A DNA stretch of 54,703 bases from Hathewaya proteolytica DSM 3090 (GTDB lineage Bacteria; Bacillota; Clostridia; Clostridiales; Clostridiaceae). The translations under genes and the position numbers were made by a program. Below the pieces are notes generated by a model, which ran no database searches, was not told where the DNA came from, and worked only from the letters and a program-made list of their open reading frames with translations. This document shows, in pieces, positions 9,401-17,939 of this stretch. Numbering within the stretch: position 1 is the first letter of the stretch; each line of letters starts with the position of its first letter. Location of the stretch: NCBI RefSeq assembly GCF_900142225.1, contig NZ_FRAD01000019.1, positions 1 to 54,703 on the forward strand. Direction: 5' to 3'.

Positions 9401-10051
9401 TATTGCTACTGTATCTTCAAGAACCTTAAGTTGAGCATCTAGCCCTTCCGCAAATTCCTTTGTTTGTTTATTTACAGTTTTTAATAACTTATTTAAACTT
9501 TCTCTTGCTGCCTTAACATCTTCAGGTGTTTTTGATTTAAGAGCTTTTTCAAAAAGCGCTACAGTTGCATTTGTATTAGCCTGCTGAAATTTATCAACTG
9601 TTGATGACCACGCGCCTATATAAGCCTTGTATTCCTCTGAATCTTTTACATAAGCTCCCTTGAAGCTTTCAACAAACTCCATTGCCTTGTTGATTTCTTC
9701 CTGAGATAAGTTTTTCTTCTCAGTTTTATTGTCTTCTTCGTAGATTATTCCATAGAATTCTTTGAACTTGTCCTGCTGTAATGGATCAAGCATTCCTGAT
9801 AATGTACCGATTAACTGAGCTTTTAAATCCTTGTTATCCTTTAAAGCTGCATCCAATTCTCTTACAGCTTTTCTTGCTACATTAATAGCTTCCTGTGTCT
9901 TCTTGTTCTGCGCTTCTTGCGTTGCTGTAAATGCGGCTTTGTACAATTGATCAACAGTATCAGCTAGTACAGTGGTTGCACCCATTACACTACCAAGCCC
10001 CAATGTTGTAGCTAAAACGCCACTTAACACTTCAGTGTTCTTCTTGTTCAT
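6425..10051 (-). CDS. S-layer protein with signal peptide, helical N-terminal domain and Ig-like repeats
   Basis: 1208 residues from ATG at 10051, chosen because AGGAGG lies 9 bases upstream; the TTG at 10057 is too close. The signal peptide MNKKNTEVLS...ATTVLA ends near residue 30. Residues ~31-210 form the helical domain shared with the neighbouring S-layer genes and with clostridial S-layer proteins generally. A VKAVGAKKIEVKFSKPVDT segment then begins a series of Ig/Big-like domains marked by LNQYGEN, LDQYGNK, IDQYGNA, AQDQHGS and VKDQYGI. The C-terminus has Ala-rich FIVAR-like helices and a last Big_2-like domain (DADTVSVDAEDGLAVTGKK). It probably forms part of the cell-surface array, exported by Sec. 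The stop TAA is followed by a second TAA and then intron-like RNA A, so an extended isoform is possible. Promoter at 10260-10288. Confidence 0.85.
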   Translation of the reverse strand: MNKKNTEVLSGVLATTLGLGSVMGATTVLADTVDQLYKAAFTATQEAQNKKTQEAINVARKAVRELDAALKDNKDLKAQLIGTLSGMLDPLQQDKFKEFYGIIYEEDNKTEKKNLSQEEINKAMEFVESFKGAYVKDSEEYKAYIGAWSSTVDKFQQANTNATVALFEKALKSKTPEDVKAARESLNKLLKTVNKQTKEFAEGLDAQLKVLEDTVAIASVKAVGAKKIEVKFSKPVDTAKAKVTLKKGLITTNVEKVTFADDKMSAIIETTINLTKGTYKVTAEGLTEKALEVEFEVDNEKVSDIKILSENAPIVSNSESKKAMVNFEILNQYGENVTKREFSKVTWTISTGVQASGNNDGTLPISKTAAFIPGELVYVTGVYANATTGVSKVVNSQVKIGLESKANKVEFDKIYNEYGKKFGADFANDKFHLLFDVLDQYGNKIIPSESTLTSLKKTLVFTCDNILFVKTPASDGTDLELVEDSNGNMRFGLKLVRGSMPERGGKVTIQAVSTATGNVSKFEFEATASSEVKTFNMTAPQQIVTVGKTIEIPFEAIDQYGNAITKYADLNGKITFSDNLKFVEITEGANKGKAKLEFKGTKEGMVYITSLVTNGGNFSSMMLDVRAAIQANVIVGLVKDFSKSMVAGDTKELYAKNILAQDQHGSMMSTDDILDWVKKPENRIKVVTTIDKVEKVDYIEDEKASVKLTRADEGKINVSITLQTKGEKDKDFKDVDGSTRNETITVVKKNAFKSFKLSDLGTMYVDTTEGKVASDKYCATPEVIGVLENGTEVVLPVSMYDIKVNENMLTATSSGDIVEKKVETSDFDKDKDTTTTTVTINVKDSNGAFLETLKGTLTLSKVAPAGKSFVILDTAKDEDITLGVGTITADQIRNAIASTVKDQYGIKNAELFAKSRITIKNIDSKTAKADSNNGTATASIIQLTDGDTFVVEMTCGEAKAKATVTASKDVQSKIEEDAAKKALETATAAVEKAEGSKLQADYDAAKKLVDALAVGKDKDALNARLVVVKTAIDTANAEDAAKKALTAKISEVAKVEEGKAEGVVVGNQVVGSKATLDAAKKAAEDVLNNANSKTEQLTQATNTLNDAIEAYKAAVVVTTGTLTAPTLTIAKDNNDPVKGTISGYNKSVGETLVVTSSDADTVSVDAEDGLAVTGKKAGKATITVTVKNADGKVIKVGSVEVTVTKATA

Positions 10052-10259
10052 ACTCAATTCCCTCCTATTTAGATAAAAACTAAATTTTATAAAATTTATT
10101 TTTTAAAGCCCAATATCATAAGAATATACTTTTAGTCGTATATATCCTTCTTCAATTCAGCTTTGCAAACAAAATAATAAATGAGTAAAAAATAATTAAC
10201 TAAATGAATTAATACAAGTTTAATTTAATTAGTATGATTTAGAATATTACTCAAGTATT

Positions 10260-10288
10260 ATTATATAGCTTGTTTTTTTTCATTTCAA
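10260..10288 (-). promoter_or_regulatory. Sigma-A-type promoter of the second S-layer gene
   Basis: Minus-strand TTGAAA (10288-10283), 17-bp A-rich spacer and TATAAT (10265-10260). This leaves about a 200-nt leader before the ATG at 10051, similar in layout to the promoter of the first S-layer gene. A long leader is common in S-layer mRNAs. Confidence 0.65.
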
Positions 10289-10481
10289 ATTTTTCGTATG
10301 CCAATATTCGACAATATTCTCCATGATAAATACCTTGATTCAATATTTACTATATTTTTTTGAATTAAATTTATATAATATTCATTTTTGTAATTATTTT
10401 TGTCTTTTTATTACTTTCTTATATCATAATTACATTTCTAATATTTGCATGTATAAATTTACTAAATATATTTTATAAATC

Positions 10482-10541
10482 AAAAAATAAAAGCCATTAC
10501 CCCACTACTGTATATATTCACACAGTAGCGAAATAATGACT
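10482..10541 (-). terminator. Terminator after the S-layer/intron B transcript
   Basis: Minus-strand AGTCATTA and CTACTGT arms pair with ACAGTAG and TAATGGCT around an internal loop, and the hairpin is followed by TTTTATTTTTT. It lies about 240 bases downstream of intron-like RNA B. The AT-rich stretch 10542-10777 holds no gene that I can support, and no domain V-like structure. Confidence 0.7.
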
Positions 10542-10777
10542 TTATTGTATATTATATGCTTTTTTATCAATACTAATTTATATTCAATTAATTTTATTCT
10601 TCAATATATAGTATTATTTTTCCTATTTTCCATTGAAAAATTCTTTTATATTAATCAAAAAAAATTTTTACATGTTTTTTTTAAATTTTTATCCAAATTT
10701 GGACTACTTTTGGTTCAAAAATTAGAAATCATAATTTAAAAAATATGCTGTTTGTATTCACTTATACTTATTTTTAG

Positions 10778-11425
10778 ATTACCGACTAGGTCCCTTGGCT
10801 AACTCAGTGTTATCCTTCTCCTATGTTACCATAAGAGTATTTCAGAAGAGCCTTCCCCAACTCTATACTCTGACTTTCGGCTGAGCGTCACAGCTACTAT
10901 GAACCTGCTGAGCCCGTATATGGATCATAAGTTCTACCAAACCTACCCACACACAGCATCAAACGTTCCGTTTTATCTATCCCTTTATTTTGAAATGCCT
11001 TAGGTACCCACTAACGACTTACCTTGTTTAAGTTTAATAGCCAAAATTATTCTTAAACCAGTGAAGCATCTCATCTTCACCGTTCCATACCAAACCAAAA
11101 GCATAGCATCATTTAACAGCATGGAATATATTTATAAGACGCATATTCATGGGTTAGCTTTGTTTACCATAGCACTCTTTTAAGGAGCCCCGCATACGAC
11201 TCTCACGTATTACGACCTTACCTGGCTTCACAAAGTCAAAATAGTAGTTTTAAACTTCATGCAGGGGTTCAGGCTCAAATCTTTTAAAATGGCTATTAGA
11301 TCTGGATAGGACTTTCACCTACCAATTCAATAAAACAGTTTATATAAAGGGCATGGGCTTGCCCCACGCCCTTATATAGCTTATTTCGTTATTAACTTAT
11401 AAAGCAACGTTTCGCACTTTTATTA
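10778..11425 (-). ncRNA. Group II intron-like structured RNA, copy B, overlapping the stop codon of the S-layer gene
   Basis: Homologue of copy A: GTGCG starts at 11417 and the conserved end GGTAAT is at 10778 (640 nt); beyond both ends the two copies diverge. The ORF ends ACCAAA (11431-11426) followed by TAATAAAA and GTGCG, the same 8-nt arrangement as copy A. At the position aligned with the candidate EBS1 of copy A, this copy has TTTGGT (11099-11094), the exact complement of its own exon end. So the two loops have changed together with the two exons, as EBS1-IBS1 pairs do. Stems such as TAAGGGC..GCCCTTTA and GTGAAG..CTTCAC are replaced by different but still paired sequence in copy A. A GTAA tetraloop hairpin (CTTATG/CATAGG) near the 3' end is conserved. 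Domain V was not recognised; I see no ORF inside. Confidence 0.72.
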
Positions 11426-14236
11426 TTTGGTAATTCCTTTACCTGTAGCTCTGATTGTTAAATCTAACTTAACACTTCCAGCTGTAATCTCTATAACAGC
11501 AGTTTTTCCAGCTGCTAATTCAACAATCTTCATTCCTGTCTTACCGTTTTCTGTTACAGTTCCACCTTCAATGGATTTAACTATTATAGTAGCATCCTCC
11601 ATTAATTTAGATCCTGCAACACCATACTGGTCAACAACTGTTGCTGTATCTATAACAGCTGCCAATATTTCTGCTCTGCTTAAGCTGCCAGTTTTTTCTA
11701 CATCGTAGATTCCGTCAACAACATTAGCATTAAATTCTGCATAAGAAGCTTTTGGTGCTGCGCTAGTTAATGTTAATTTACCCTTTAATGTTTCAGAGAT
11801 TATTCCATTAGCCTGGATAACATTTACTGTTACATCAACAGCTTTAGTTTCAACAACTTTACCATCAACTAATAAATCATCTGCTGTTACATCACCTTTA
11901 GTGATTTCTGGTTTTGCTATAGTTAATGCTTTCTTGTTTACTGTTGCAACAGCGATATCTAGCATCTCAGCTGGTAACTGTACTTTTGCACCATTTTTCA
12001 TTACTCCGAATACTGGAACTGAAACCTTGTATCCTTCAGCACCAACATATAGTGGAGCTATTTCTCCTATTGCATAAGATTCAAATGCATCTCTTGCAAC
12101 GATTGTAAATGTTTCGCTCTTTTCTGTTCCTGCTATAACTTTGCCGTCTTTAACTAAAGCAAATGTTACAGTCTTAGTTCCTGCTTTAGTTACATCTACA
12201 GCAACATTTCCTAAATCAGTTAATACTTGAGCTCCAGTTTCATTGTATGATACAGCTTTAACTGAAACGCCTTCTGGTAACTTAGCACAAGATATTGTTT
12301 CACCATACTGATCCTGGAAGTTGAAATTCTTAGCTTCAAAAGCAAATGCCTGTCCTGTAACAGTTGTCTTGCTATATTTGCTGTTTAATCCAACTAAAGC
12401 TTTAGCTTCAGATGCTTTTTCAACTTTTATAAGCATGTTCTGGAATATAGCTGCTGCTGGATGAGTTGCAGTTACTGAAACATATCCTTCTGTTAACTTA
12501 GTAGCAACCCCAGTACCTAATCTCAATACTGCTTTACCCTTATCTTTTCCTGTTAAAACTTCATCAAGGTAAGCACCTGTAAATTTCATAACTTTTAAAT
12601 CATCAAATTTTGTTAATTTGTTTCCAAACTGGTCAAATGCTTCAAATGGAATTACAACGTCCTTATCATTAGTTCCAGCCTTAACAATTCCTTCTGGCTG
12701 TATCATCTTAAATGATTTTAATGCAGCGGCTGGAGCTACACTTACTTCAACCTTGTCCATTTTTCCAGTGTTCTTGCAGATAAGAGTTACTATAGCAGTG
12801 CCGCCATTTTTGTAATCTGCACCTGATGTTAATTCAACATAAAGAGAACCGTCGTCAGCTTTCTGTACCTGTGAAGCCACAACTAATCTCTCATTTGAAT
12901 TACTGAACACTAAATGTTTGTTAATCTCAACAGCATCATTTAAGTTGTTTCCATACTGATCCAAAACTGTTAATGCTGCATAACGTTTAGTAGAATCATT
13001 TTTGTCTACTGTAACAGCTCCAAATTTAACTTCTGAAACTATTGATTTTGCAACAACTTCTACTTCAGAAGTTACAACGATAGGAGTTATTCCATCTATA
13101 TATACACCATTTATGATAACTTTTCTCTGCATTCCTGCTATTTGAGGTATGTTTATTATTTCAAATGTACCTTTACCATCATCGTTCTGAGCTGTTCCTA
13201 AAGATGGTGTCCACTTCATTTTAGAAGCATCAATTGTCTTAGTTTCTCCATACTGGTTTACAGCTTTGTACTGAACCTTTATTGAGTCAGTTGCGCCTGC
13301 TGTGTTAACTACTGGAGCCTGCTTTGTAACAACTTCTATTTTAGCAACTTTTTCATCTTCAACTTTTACTTCTGCAACTAAAGCTTTTTCAGTTAATCCT
13401 GCTACTGTTACTTTGTAAGTATCTGCCCACATAGTAGCCGTAGTTTCTACTATAGCTGTAGTTTTGTCTTCTGAGAAAGTTATTTTGTCAGTGTTAACTG
13501 CTATGATTCCTCTATTTAAAGTTATCTTTGCTTTTTCAGTATCTACTGCTTTGTTAAATTTAACTTCCATTTTTTTAACGCCAATTGGTTTTACAGATAC
13601 TAAAGATACGTTCTTTTCTAATTCAGCTACCTGGATATTTAATCCTTCTGCAGCAGTTTTAGCATCAGCATTTGTTGATGTTAATAATTCGTCAACTACT
13701 TTTCTTGCTGCTTTTACATCTGCTTCAGCTTTAGTTTCAATAGCTTTTTTAACTAATGCAGTTGCTTCATTTACATTAGCTTGCTGGAACTTATCAACTG
13801 CTGTTGACCATGCTGGAACGTATTGTTCATTTTCTTTTGCACCCAAGAAAGCTTCAACGTATTGTCTAGCTTCGTTGATTTCTTTCTGAGTTAATTTTTC
13901 CTTTAATGTAGCCTTGTCCTCTTTGTAAAGGATATCGTAGAAAGCTACAAATTGTGCTTGCTGTAATGGGTCTAATCTTCCAGATAAACCACCAACAAGC
14001 TGCTTTCTTAATGCTTCGTTGTTCTTTAATGCTGCATTTAATTCTCTTACAGCTGCTCTTGCAACATTTATAGATTCCTGAGTTTTAGTTTTTTCTGCTG
14101 CCTCAGTTGCAGTATATGCTTTTGCATATAAATTGTCGACTTCCTCGGCAAATACAGTAGTTGCACCCATAACTGTAGTAAGAACAGATGAAGTAGCTAA
14201 TAAACTACTTAATACTTTTGTACTTTTCTTGTTCAT
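11423..14236 (-). CDS. S-layer protein with signal peptide, helical N-terminal domain and Ig-like repeats
   Basis: 937 residues from ATG 14236 (AGGAGG at 14245-14250, spacing 8). A further 9-codon upstream extension is less likely. The signal peptide MNKKSTKVLS...TTVFA ends near residue 30. Residues ~31-200 are the helical domain common to the locus (KTQESINVARAAVRELNAAL; LDPLQQAQF; W..AVDKFQQAN). VSVKPIGVKKMEVKFNKAVDT starts the Ig-like series, with VNQYGET, LDQYGNN, FDQFGNK, FQDQYGE and VDQYGVA marking successive domains. It ends in ATGKGITK followed by TAATAA and intron-like RNA B. Length, export signal, strong promoter and Ala/Lys/Val-rich composition fit a major S-layer subunit. Splicing at the inferred site would extend the protein beyond Lys937. 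Confidence 0.88.
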   Translation of the reverse strand: MNKKSTKVLSSLLATSSVLTTVMGATTVFAEEVDNLYAKAYTATEAAEKTKTQESINVARAAVRELNAALKNNEALRKQLVGGLSGRLDPLQQAQFVAFYDILYKEDKATLKEKLTQKEINEARQYVEAFLGAKENEQYVPAWSTAVDKFQQANVNEATALVKKAIETKAEADVKAARKVVDELLTSTNADAKTAAEGLNIQVAELEKNVSLVSVKPIGVKKMEVKFNKAVDTEKAKITLNRGIIAVNTDKITFSEDKTTAIVETTATMWADTYKVTVAGLTEKALVAEVKVEDEKVAKIEVVTKQAPVVNTAGATDSIKVQYKAVNQYGETKTIDASKMKWTPSLGTAQNDDGKGTFEIINIPQIAGMQRKVIINGVYIDGITPIVVTSEVEVVAKSIVSEVKFGAVTVDKNDSTKRYAALTVLDQYGNNLNDAVEINKHLVFSNSNERLVVASQVQKADDGSLYVELTSGADYKNGGTAIVTLICKNTGKMDKVEVSVAPAAALKSFKMIQPEGIVKAGTNDKDVVIPFEAFDQFGNKLTKFDDLKVMKFTGAYLDEVLTGKDKGKAVLRLGTGVATKLTEGYVSVTATHPAAAIFQNMLIKVEKASEAKALVGLNSKYSKTTVTGQAFAFEAKNFNFQDQYGETISCAKLPEGVSVKAVSYNETGAQVLTDLGNVAVDVTKAGTKTVTFALVKDGKVIAGTEKSETFTIVARDAFESYAIGEIAPLYVGAEGYKVSVPVFGVMKNGAKVQLPAEMLDIAVATVNKKALTIAKPEITKGDVTADDLLVDGKVVETKAVDVTVNVIQANGIISETLKGKLTLTSAAPKASYAEFNANVVDGIYDVEKTGSLSRAEILAAVIDTATVVDQYGVAGSKLMEDATIIVKSIEGGTVTENGKTGMKIVELAAGKTAVIEITAGSVKLDLTIRATGKGITK

Positions 14237-14338
14237 TCTTAATTCCTCCTGTTTAGATAACATAAAATAAGTTTAATTTTAATATATAAAAATTAAAATT
14301 TTATCGATATTTTTCGACTTAATATCCTTATATTCGAC

Positions 14339-14367
14339 ATTATACAACATTTTTTTTGTTTTGTCTA
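14339..14367 (-). promoter_or_regulatory. Sigma-A-type promoter of the first S-layer gene
   Basis: Minus-strand TAGACA (14367-14362), exactly 17 bp, then TATAAT (14344-14339), followed by a ~100-nt AT-rich leader and AGGAGG before the ATG at 14236. The rest of 14370-14496 shows no gene. Confidence 0.75.
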
Positions 14368-14496
14368 TTGAAAAGCTTTAAAATATGCGATATTTTTTAT
14401 GAACTTCTTCTATTTATTTAATTCAATTTAAAGGAATTGATATAAAATTTATCTCTATTGAAATATTTTATGTTATCTTATTAATTAATTACAGTT

Positions 14497-14542
14497 AAAA
14501 AAAGGAAACTGAAGCCTTATTTAACTTCAGTTTCCTTTTTTT
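14497..14542. terminator. Bidirectional terminator hairpin
   Basis: A perfect 18-bp inverted repeat (AAAAAAAGGAAACTGAAG and its complement) around a 10-nt loop. The minus-strand glycosyltransferase gene ends inside the right arm (stop at 14527-14529). The run of seven T on either strand allows termination both ways, which insulates the S-layer promoter downstream. Confidence 0.85.
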
Positions 14543-15546
14543 GATAGTCCCTTCCAAAGGGCAGCCACCCTATTAAATTTTCCAGTAAAAATATATTTTA
14601 AAAGTACTATGATTCTAGTTGAATAGAAAAACAATTTTAATTTTAACTCTTTGATTTTACTGCCTTTAAAGTATTTTTTGCCGTATTTATTAATTAGCCT
14701 CAGCCTGTTTCTAGTGTTCCACTCAATGGCAAAAGGCGAAGCCTCTCCCCCAGTAGATGAACTTACCCTGTGATATATAAGAGCCTTGGGACAGTATTTT
14801 ATGGAAAAACCATTTTCCATGATTTTTAGGCAATAATCTACATCCTCATAATACATAAAATATTCCTCGCTGAGCACGCCCACACTTTCTAAAGCTTCCT
14901 TACTGATAAGCATAAGACACCCCGTAGCAAAGGTTATGAAACACTCGTTATCGTACTGGCCCCTATCCACTTCTCCCTCACCCCTATGAGCACCGTAAAA
15001 CCTATTCTCCACAAACTCCCCACCGGCAAACCACAAAGTATCCCTCTTGCCCTCATAGCATATCTTCCCCGTGACAATGCCAACTTTATTTCCTTTGCCC
15101 TTAAATGCTGTGTTCCCTCTTTCAGTGGTGGAATTACACTCTACACTTTGGCACATTTCTCCTATACCATGGTCCTGCACCGCCACATTCACCAGGTAAT
15201 CTAAGAAATCTTTTTCCACTAAAGTATCATTGTTGAGAAGCAATACATACTCACAGCCAATATCCATGGCATACCTAATCCCCACATTATTTCCCGCAGC
15301 AAAGCCTCTATTGGATCCTGCCTGAAGAAAAGTGCACCCCTGCCCTTGGCCTTCATGATAATTTTCATCAATATATTTATTTATTATCCCCTGCGAATCA
15401 TCAGTGGATTTATTGTCAACCACAATAACATGATAATTACTGTACTCTATCTCTCTAAGAGACCCTATGCACTCCAAAGTATCCTTACTTCCATTGTAGT
15501 TTAGCAGTATTATCCCAACCAAGGGCTGCTTTATATCATTGGTCAT
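14527..15546 (-). CDS. GT2-family glycosyltransferase (rhamnosyltransferase-like)
   Basis: 339 residues. The N-terminus VGIILLNYNGSKDTLECI and VIVVDNKSTDDS are the GT-A nucleotide-sugar binding motifs of family 2. LLLNNDTLV near residue 107 is the DxD-equivalent, and YFMYYEDVDYCLKI near residue 240 is the acceptor-side ED motif of WbbL/rhamnosyltransferase-like enzymes. A hydrophobic, basic C-terminus suggests membrane association. It would add a sugar, donor unknown, to a lipid-linked or wall polysaccharide on the cytoplasmic face. It is the last gene of a four-gene operon (5-nt gap to the polymerase-like gene), which implies surface polysaccharide synthesis. Its position beside the S-layer locus makes a link to envelope glycans plausible, but nothing in the sequence proves S-layer glycosylation. 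Confidence 0.85.
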   Translation of the reverse strand: MTNDIKQPLVGIILLNYNGSKDTLECIGSLREIEYSNYHVIVVDNKSTDDSQGIINKYIDENYHEGQGQGCTFLQAGSNRGFAAGNNVGIRYAMDIGCEYVLLLNNDTLVEKDFLDYLVNVAVQDHGIGEMCQSVECNSTTERGNTAFKGKGNKVGIVTGKICYEGKRDTLWFAGGEFVENRFYGAHRGEGEVDRGQYDNECFITFATGCLMLISKEALESVGVLSEEYFMYYEDVDYCLKIMENGFSIKYCPKALIYHRVSSSTGGEASPFAIEWNTRNRLRLINKYGKKYFKGSKIKELKLKLFFYSTRIIVLLKYIFTGKFNRVAALWKGLSKKGN

Positions 15547-15551
15547 AACTC

Positions 15552-16856
15552 TTATACTCCATCATTTTCTTTTTTCTTCATAAACACCATGCCATATTCA
15601 ATAAAAAACACAAGCCCCACATTGATAATAAGAGTTGTTATCCTAAGGGAATTGTCAAACACACTCCACAGCATAACACTGGTAATGTTAGTGTACAAAA
15701 GGAATTTCCCCATAGGTGTAAAATGCTTTCTGCTCTTAAAAATCACAATGGAACCATAGGCAAGGCCCATAAATATCATCAAATAAATTGCAAATCCTAA
15801 AACACCAAAATCCTCAAAAGCATTGGGAATAAAAGACATAGCATTAAGCCCCACCTTGTCGAACAAATAAGGCGTATAACTGCCCCTCTCCATTAGCCAT
15901 AACTTAAACTCTTCCCCCTTACCAATCACATTAGCACCCAATTTAATAAAAGGATAAAGCAAATTGCTCATAAAGGAAAAACCTCCAATGGACTCATTTG
16001 CAAGAGCAAAAGCCACATTTTCCAGAGGACTAGTGAGGTAAATGTACACCCACAAAAGCCCCGTAGGAACTAGCTGGCTGACACCATAGTGCTCCCACAA
16101 AGTCCTATGATAAACATTTTCCAAAACATACTCCATGCGCATATTTCCAATGTACCCAAAGAACCCAATGAAGGCCACTATCATAGCAGCAAACCCACAA
16201 TACACCAAAATTCTCTTTTTCTTGCCAATGCTCTCCTTGTAGTTTATGAAGTTGAACACCTCATATACTGCCACCGTAATAAATATAAAAGCAATAGGCC
16301 CCCTATTTAGAGTGAGGAACAGTATTCCCGCACTGGCCACCGCTAAAATCACATGCTTAATTTCCTTAAAAATCCTGAACAATATGTATTCCACCTGACA
16401 CACAAACACCAACATATATATAATGTATGCCCCATAATGCCCTAATTGCTGCTTTTCAATCTTATTGGGATACAATATAGCCAGCCCATACTCCTTGGCG
16501 TCCATGGCAAACACAATCGCCGCAACAACAAAAATAGCAGCGCAAATGTAAAAGTACACCTGCCCATATATCTTATTGTCAGAACGTTGCACCGCCCTCA
16601 CATCCTCCATAACAACACCCTTAAACCTGCTCATCATGAAAAACGCAACACACATCACCGTAACAATGACATTCACCATGACAGTCGGATTGTACAAACT
16701 ACTAAGCTGCAGATTATACAGCCCAATGGCACCACCCCACAAGATAAACATTATCTTAATCTGGTCCACCAAAGTGCACAACCCATTCCTATTGATCCAA
16801 TAAAAAACTGTTATGAACACCACCAACAGCTGCATAACTCCAAGAATTCTATACAC
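15552..16856 (-). CDS. O-antigen/oligosaccharide repeat-unit polymerase-like membrane protein
   Basis: 434 residues with about ten hydrophobic segments and a large loop between the later segments (roughly residues 225-330: NMRMEYVLENVYHRTLWEHY...). This is the layout of Wzy-type polymerases. Sequence conservation in such proteins is low, so the call rests on topology and context: translationally linked (gap 5) to a GT2 glycosyltransferase and 4 bases after a small membrane protein. Features such as LNRGPIAFIF in a membrane segment are typical of this group. It could instead be a ligase of similar fold. Substrate unknown. Confidence 0.6.
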   Translation of the reverse strand: MYRILGVMQLLVVFITVFYWINRNGLCTLVDQIKIMFILWGGAIGLYNLQLSSLYNPTVMVNVIVTVMCVAFFMMSRFKGVVMEDVRAVQRSDNKIYGQVYFYICAAIFVVAAIVFAMDAKEYGLAILYPNKIEKQQLGHYGAYIIYMLVFVCQVEYILFRIFKEIKHVILAVASAGILFLTLNRGPIAFIFITVAVYEVFNFINYKESIGKKKRILVYCGFAAMIVAFIGFFGYIGNMRMEYVLENVYHRTLWEHYGVSQLVPTGLLWVYIYLTSPLENVAFALANESIGGFSFMSNLLYPFIKLGANVIGKGEEFKLWLMERGSYTPYLFDKVGLNAMSFIPNAFEDFGVLGFAIYLMIFMGLAYGSIVIFKSRKHFTPMGKFLLYTNITSVMLWSVFDNSLRITTLIINVGLVFFIEYGMVFMKKKENDGV

Positions 16857-16860
16857 ATCT

Positions 16861-17442
16861 TCACTTCCTTTTCTCGCTAAGTTCCTGTATCCTTTTCATT
16901 ACCTCAATTCTGTCCGCATCCAATATAGGGTCCTCAATAACCCCATAAATATTCTTATTTCCACAGCTATTCTCATTTACGCAGTTATTCTCATTTACAC
17001 ATCTATTGTCATTTATACATCTATTCTCATTCCCATAGCTATTTGCATAATCATGTGGACAACCACTGCTATCTTCATTACCTAAACCCCCAGAACCTTC
17101 TAGCTCATCCTTCATGACAAACCGCCACAAAGTGTATGGAATATACCCAAAAGCACGTCCAAGGGTCCATGCCAAAGCTGCCACCCCCAATGCGCAGCCC
17201 ACTATCACCGCCAAAATAGCCGTGACAACTTTAGCAAAAGTCTTCATATTTTTATCAATTGGAAACTTTTTTAATATCATATAAATGCCAAAAGGAAAAC
17301 TACAGTACACAAATAGTACCCCAAAATCCACGGATTCCCCCACTTTGCACAAAGGACTCAAAACAATTCCCAAGGCCAAAACAATAGACCCTGGTATAAC
17401 AGTATTATTCATAAAATCCTTTAATATTTCATTCTTAGACAT
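16861..17442 (-). CDS. Membrane protein with an Asn/Cys-rich hexapeptide repeat in its cytoplasmic-type tail
   Basis: 193 residues. Three or four hydrophobic segments occupy residues ~12-125. They are followed by a polar tail with four to five imperfect six-residue units of the form [IVG]-N-[ED]-N-[RNS]-C (about residues 135-160), then a charged helix (ADRIEVMKRIQELSEKRK). The regularly spaced cysteines could bind metal or form disulfides. I do not recognise the family. It is second in the polysaccharide operon, 4 bases upstream of the polymerase-like gene, so an accessory role in envelope glycan export or assembly is the best contextual guess. Confidence 0.65.
   Translation of the reverse strand: MSKNEILKDFMNNTVIPGSIVLALGIVLSPLCKVGESVDFGVLFVYCSFPFGIYMILKKFPIDKNMKTFAKVVTAILAVIVGCALGVAALAWTLGRAFGYIPYTLWRFVMKDELEGSGGLGNEDSSGCPHDYANSYGNENRCINDNRCVNENNCVNENSCGNKNIYGVIEDPILDADRIEVMKRIQELSEKRK
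16965..17036 (-). repeat. 18-bp in-frame tandem repeat coding NENxCxN units
   Basis: Four imperfect 18-bp units (plus-strand form TATTCTCATTTACACATC) lie inside the membrane-protein gene and code for the Asn/Cys hexapeptides. The period is a multiple of three, so copy-number change would preserve the frame. An intergenic array at 27375-27505 has a similar period and composition. Confidence 0.7.
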
Positions 17443-17489
17443 TTTTAGCCCCCTACCACATATAAATCCCCTGTTTATAATGTGAATTA

Positions 17490-17759
17490 TTAGTGAAAAC
17501 TTTTATTTCTATTAACGCAGAAAAGCAGCACAATCACCGATGTCAACACCAAAAGCGTTCCATAAGCTGCAACGTAAAAATAAACTATACCATCATCCAA
17601 AGCATGAGTAAAATACAATATAATGGCACATACCACTGAAGACACGAAGCCTAAAATCACAGGCACTACCTTGAGTTTTGAACTCTTAACCTTACTTATA
17701 AAAAAATAATCTGCTATTATCAGCAAAATTCCCACTAGAATAGGTATTGCTATTTTCAT
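17490..17759 (-). CDS. Small three-helix membrane protein
   Basis: 89 residues, almost entirely three hydrophobic helices (residues ~2-20, ~31-50, ~57-80) separated by a short basic loop (KVKSSKLK) and ending in a basic tail. GGAG-type ribosome site upstream of the ATG. It is the first gene of the four-gene minus-strand polysaccharide operon (47-nt gap to the next gene). I recognise no family and assign no function. Confidence 0.65.
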   Translation of the reverse strand: MKIAIPILVGILLIIADYFFISKVKSSKLKVVPVILGFVSSVVCAIILYFTHALDDGIVYFYVAAYGTLLVLTSVIVLLFCVNRNKSFH

Positions 17760-17870
17760 GATAAAATCTCCTTTATTTATAAATTAGTCAAATTAATTAT
17801 ACACCATTATTTCAATTTTTACTCTCAAATAATTTACATTTTAATGTCAAATTTTTGGGAACTTCTTATG

Positions 17871-17899
17871 TTGACGTTTAATTTGCATTAATGTATAAT
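17871..17899 (+). promoter_or_regulatory. Promoter of mntP
   Basis: TTGACG, 17-bp spacer, TATAAT: a near-consensus sigma-A promoter 40 bases before the mntP ribosome site. I see no yybP-ykoY manganese riboswitch in the short leader, so any metal control would have to be by a repressor. Confidence 0.8.
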
Positions 17900-17939
17900 C
17901 TCCATTAATTGGACTTAATTATTTTAGGAGGAAAAATTT

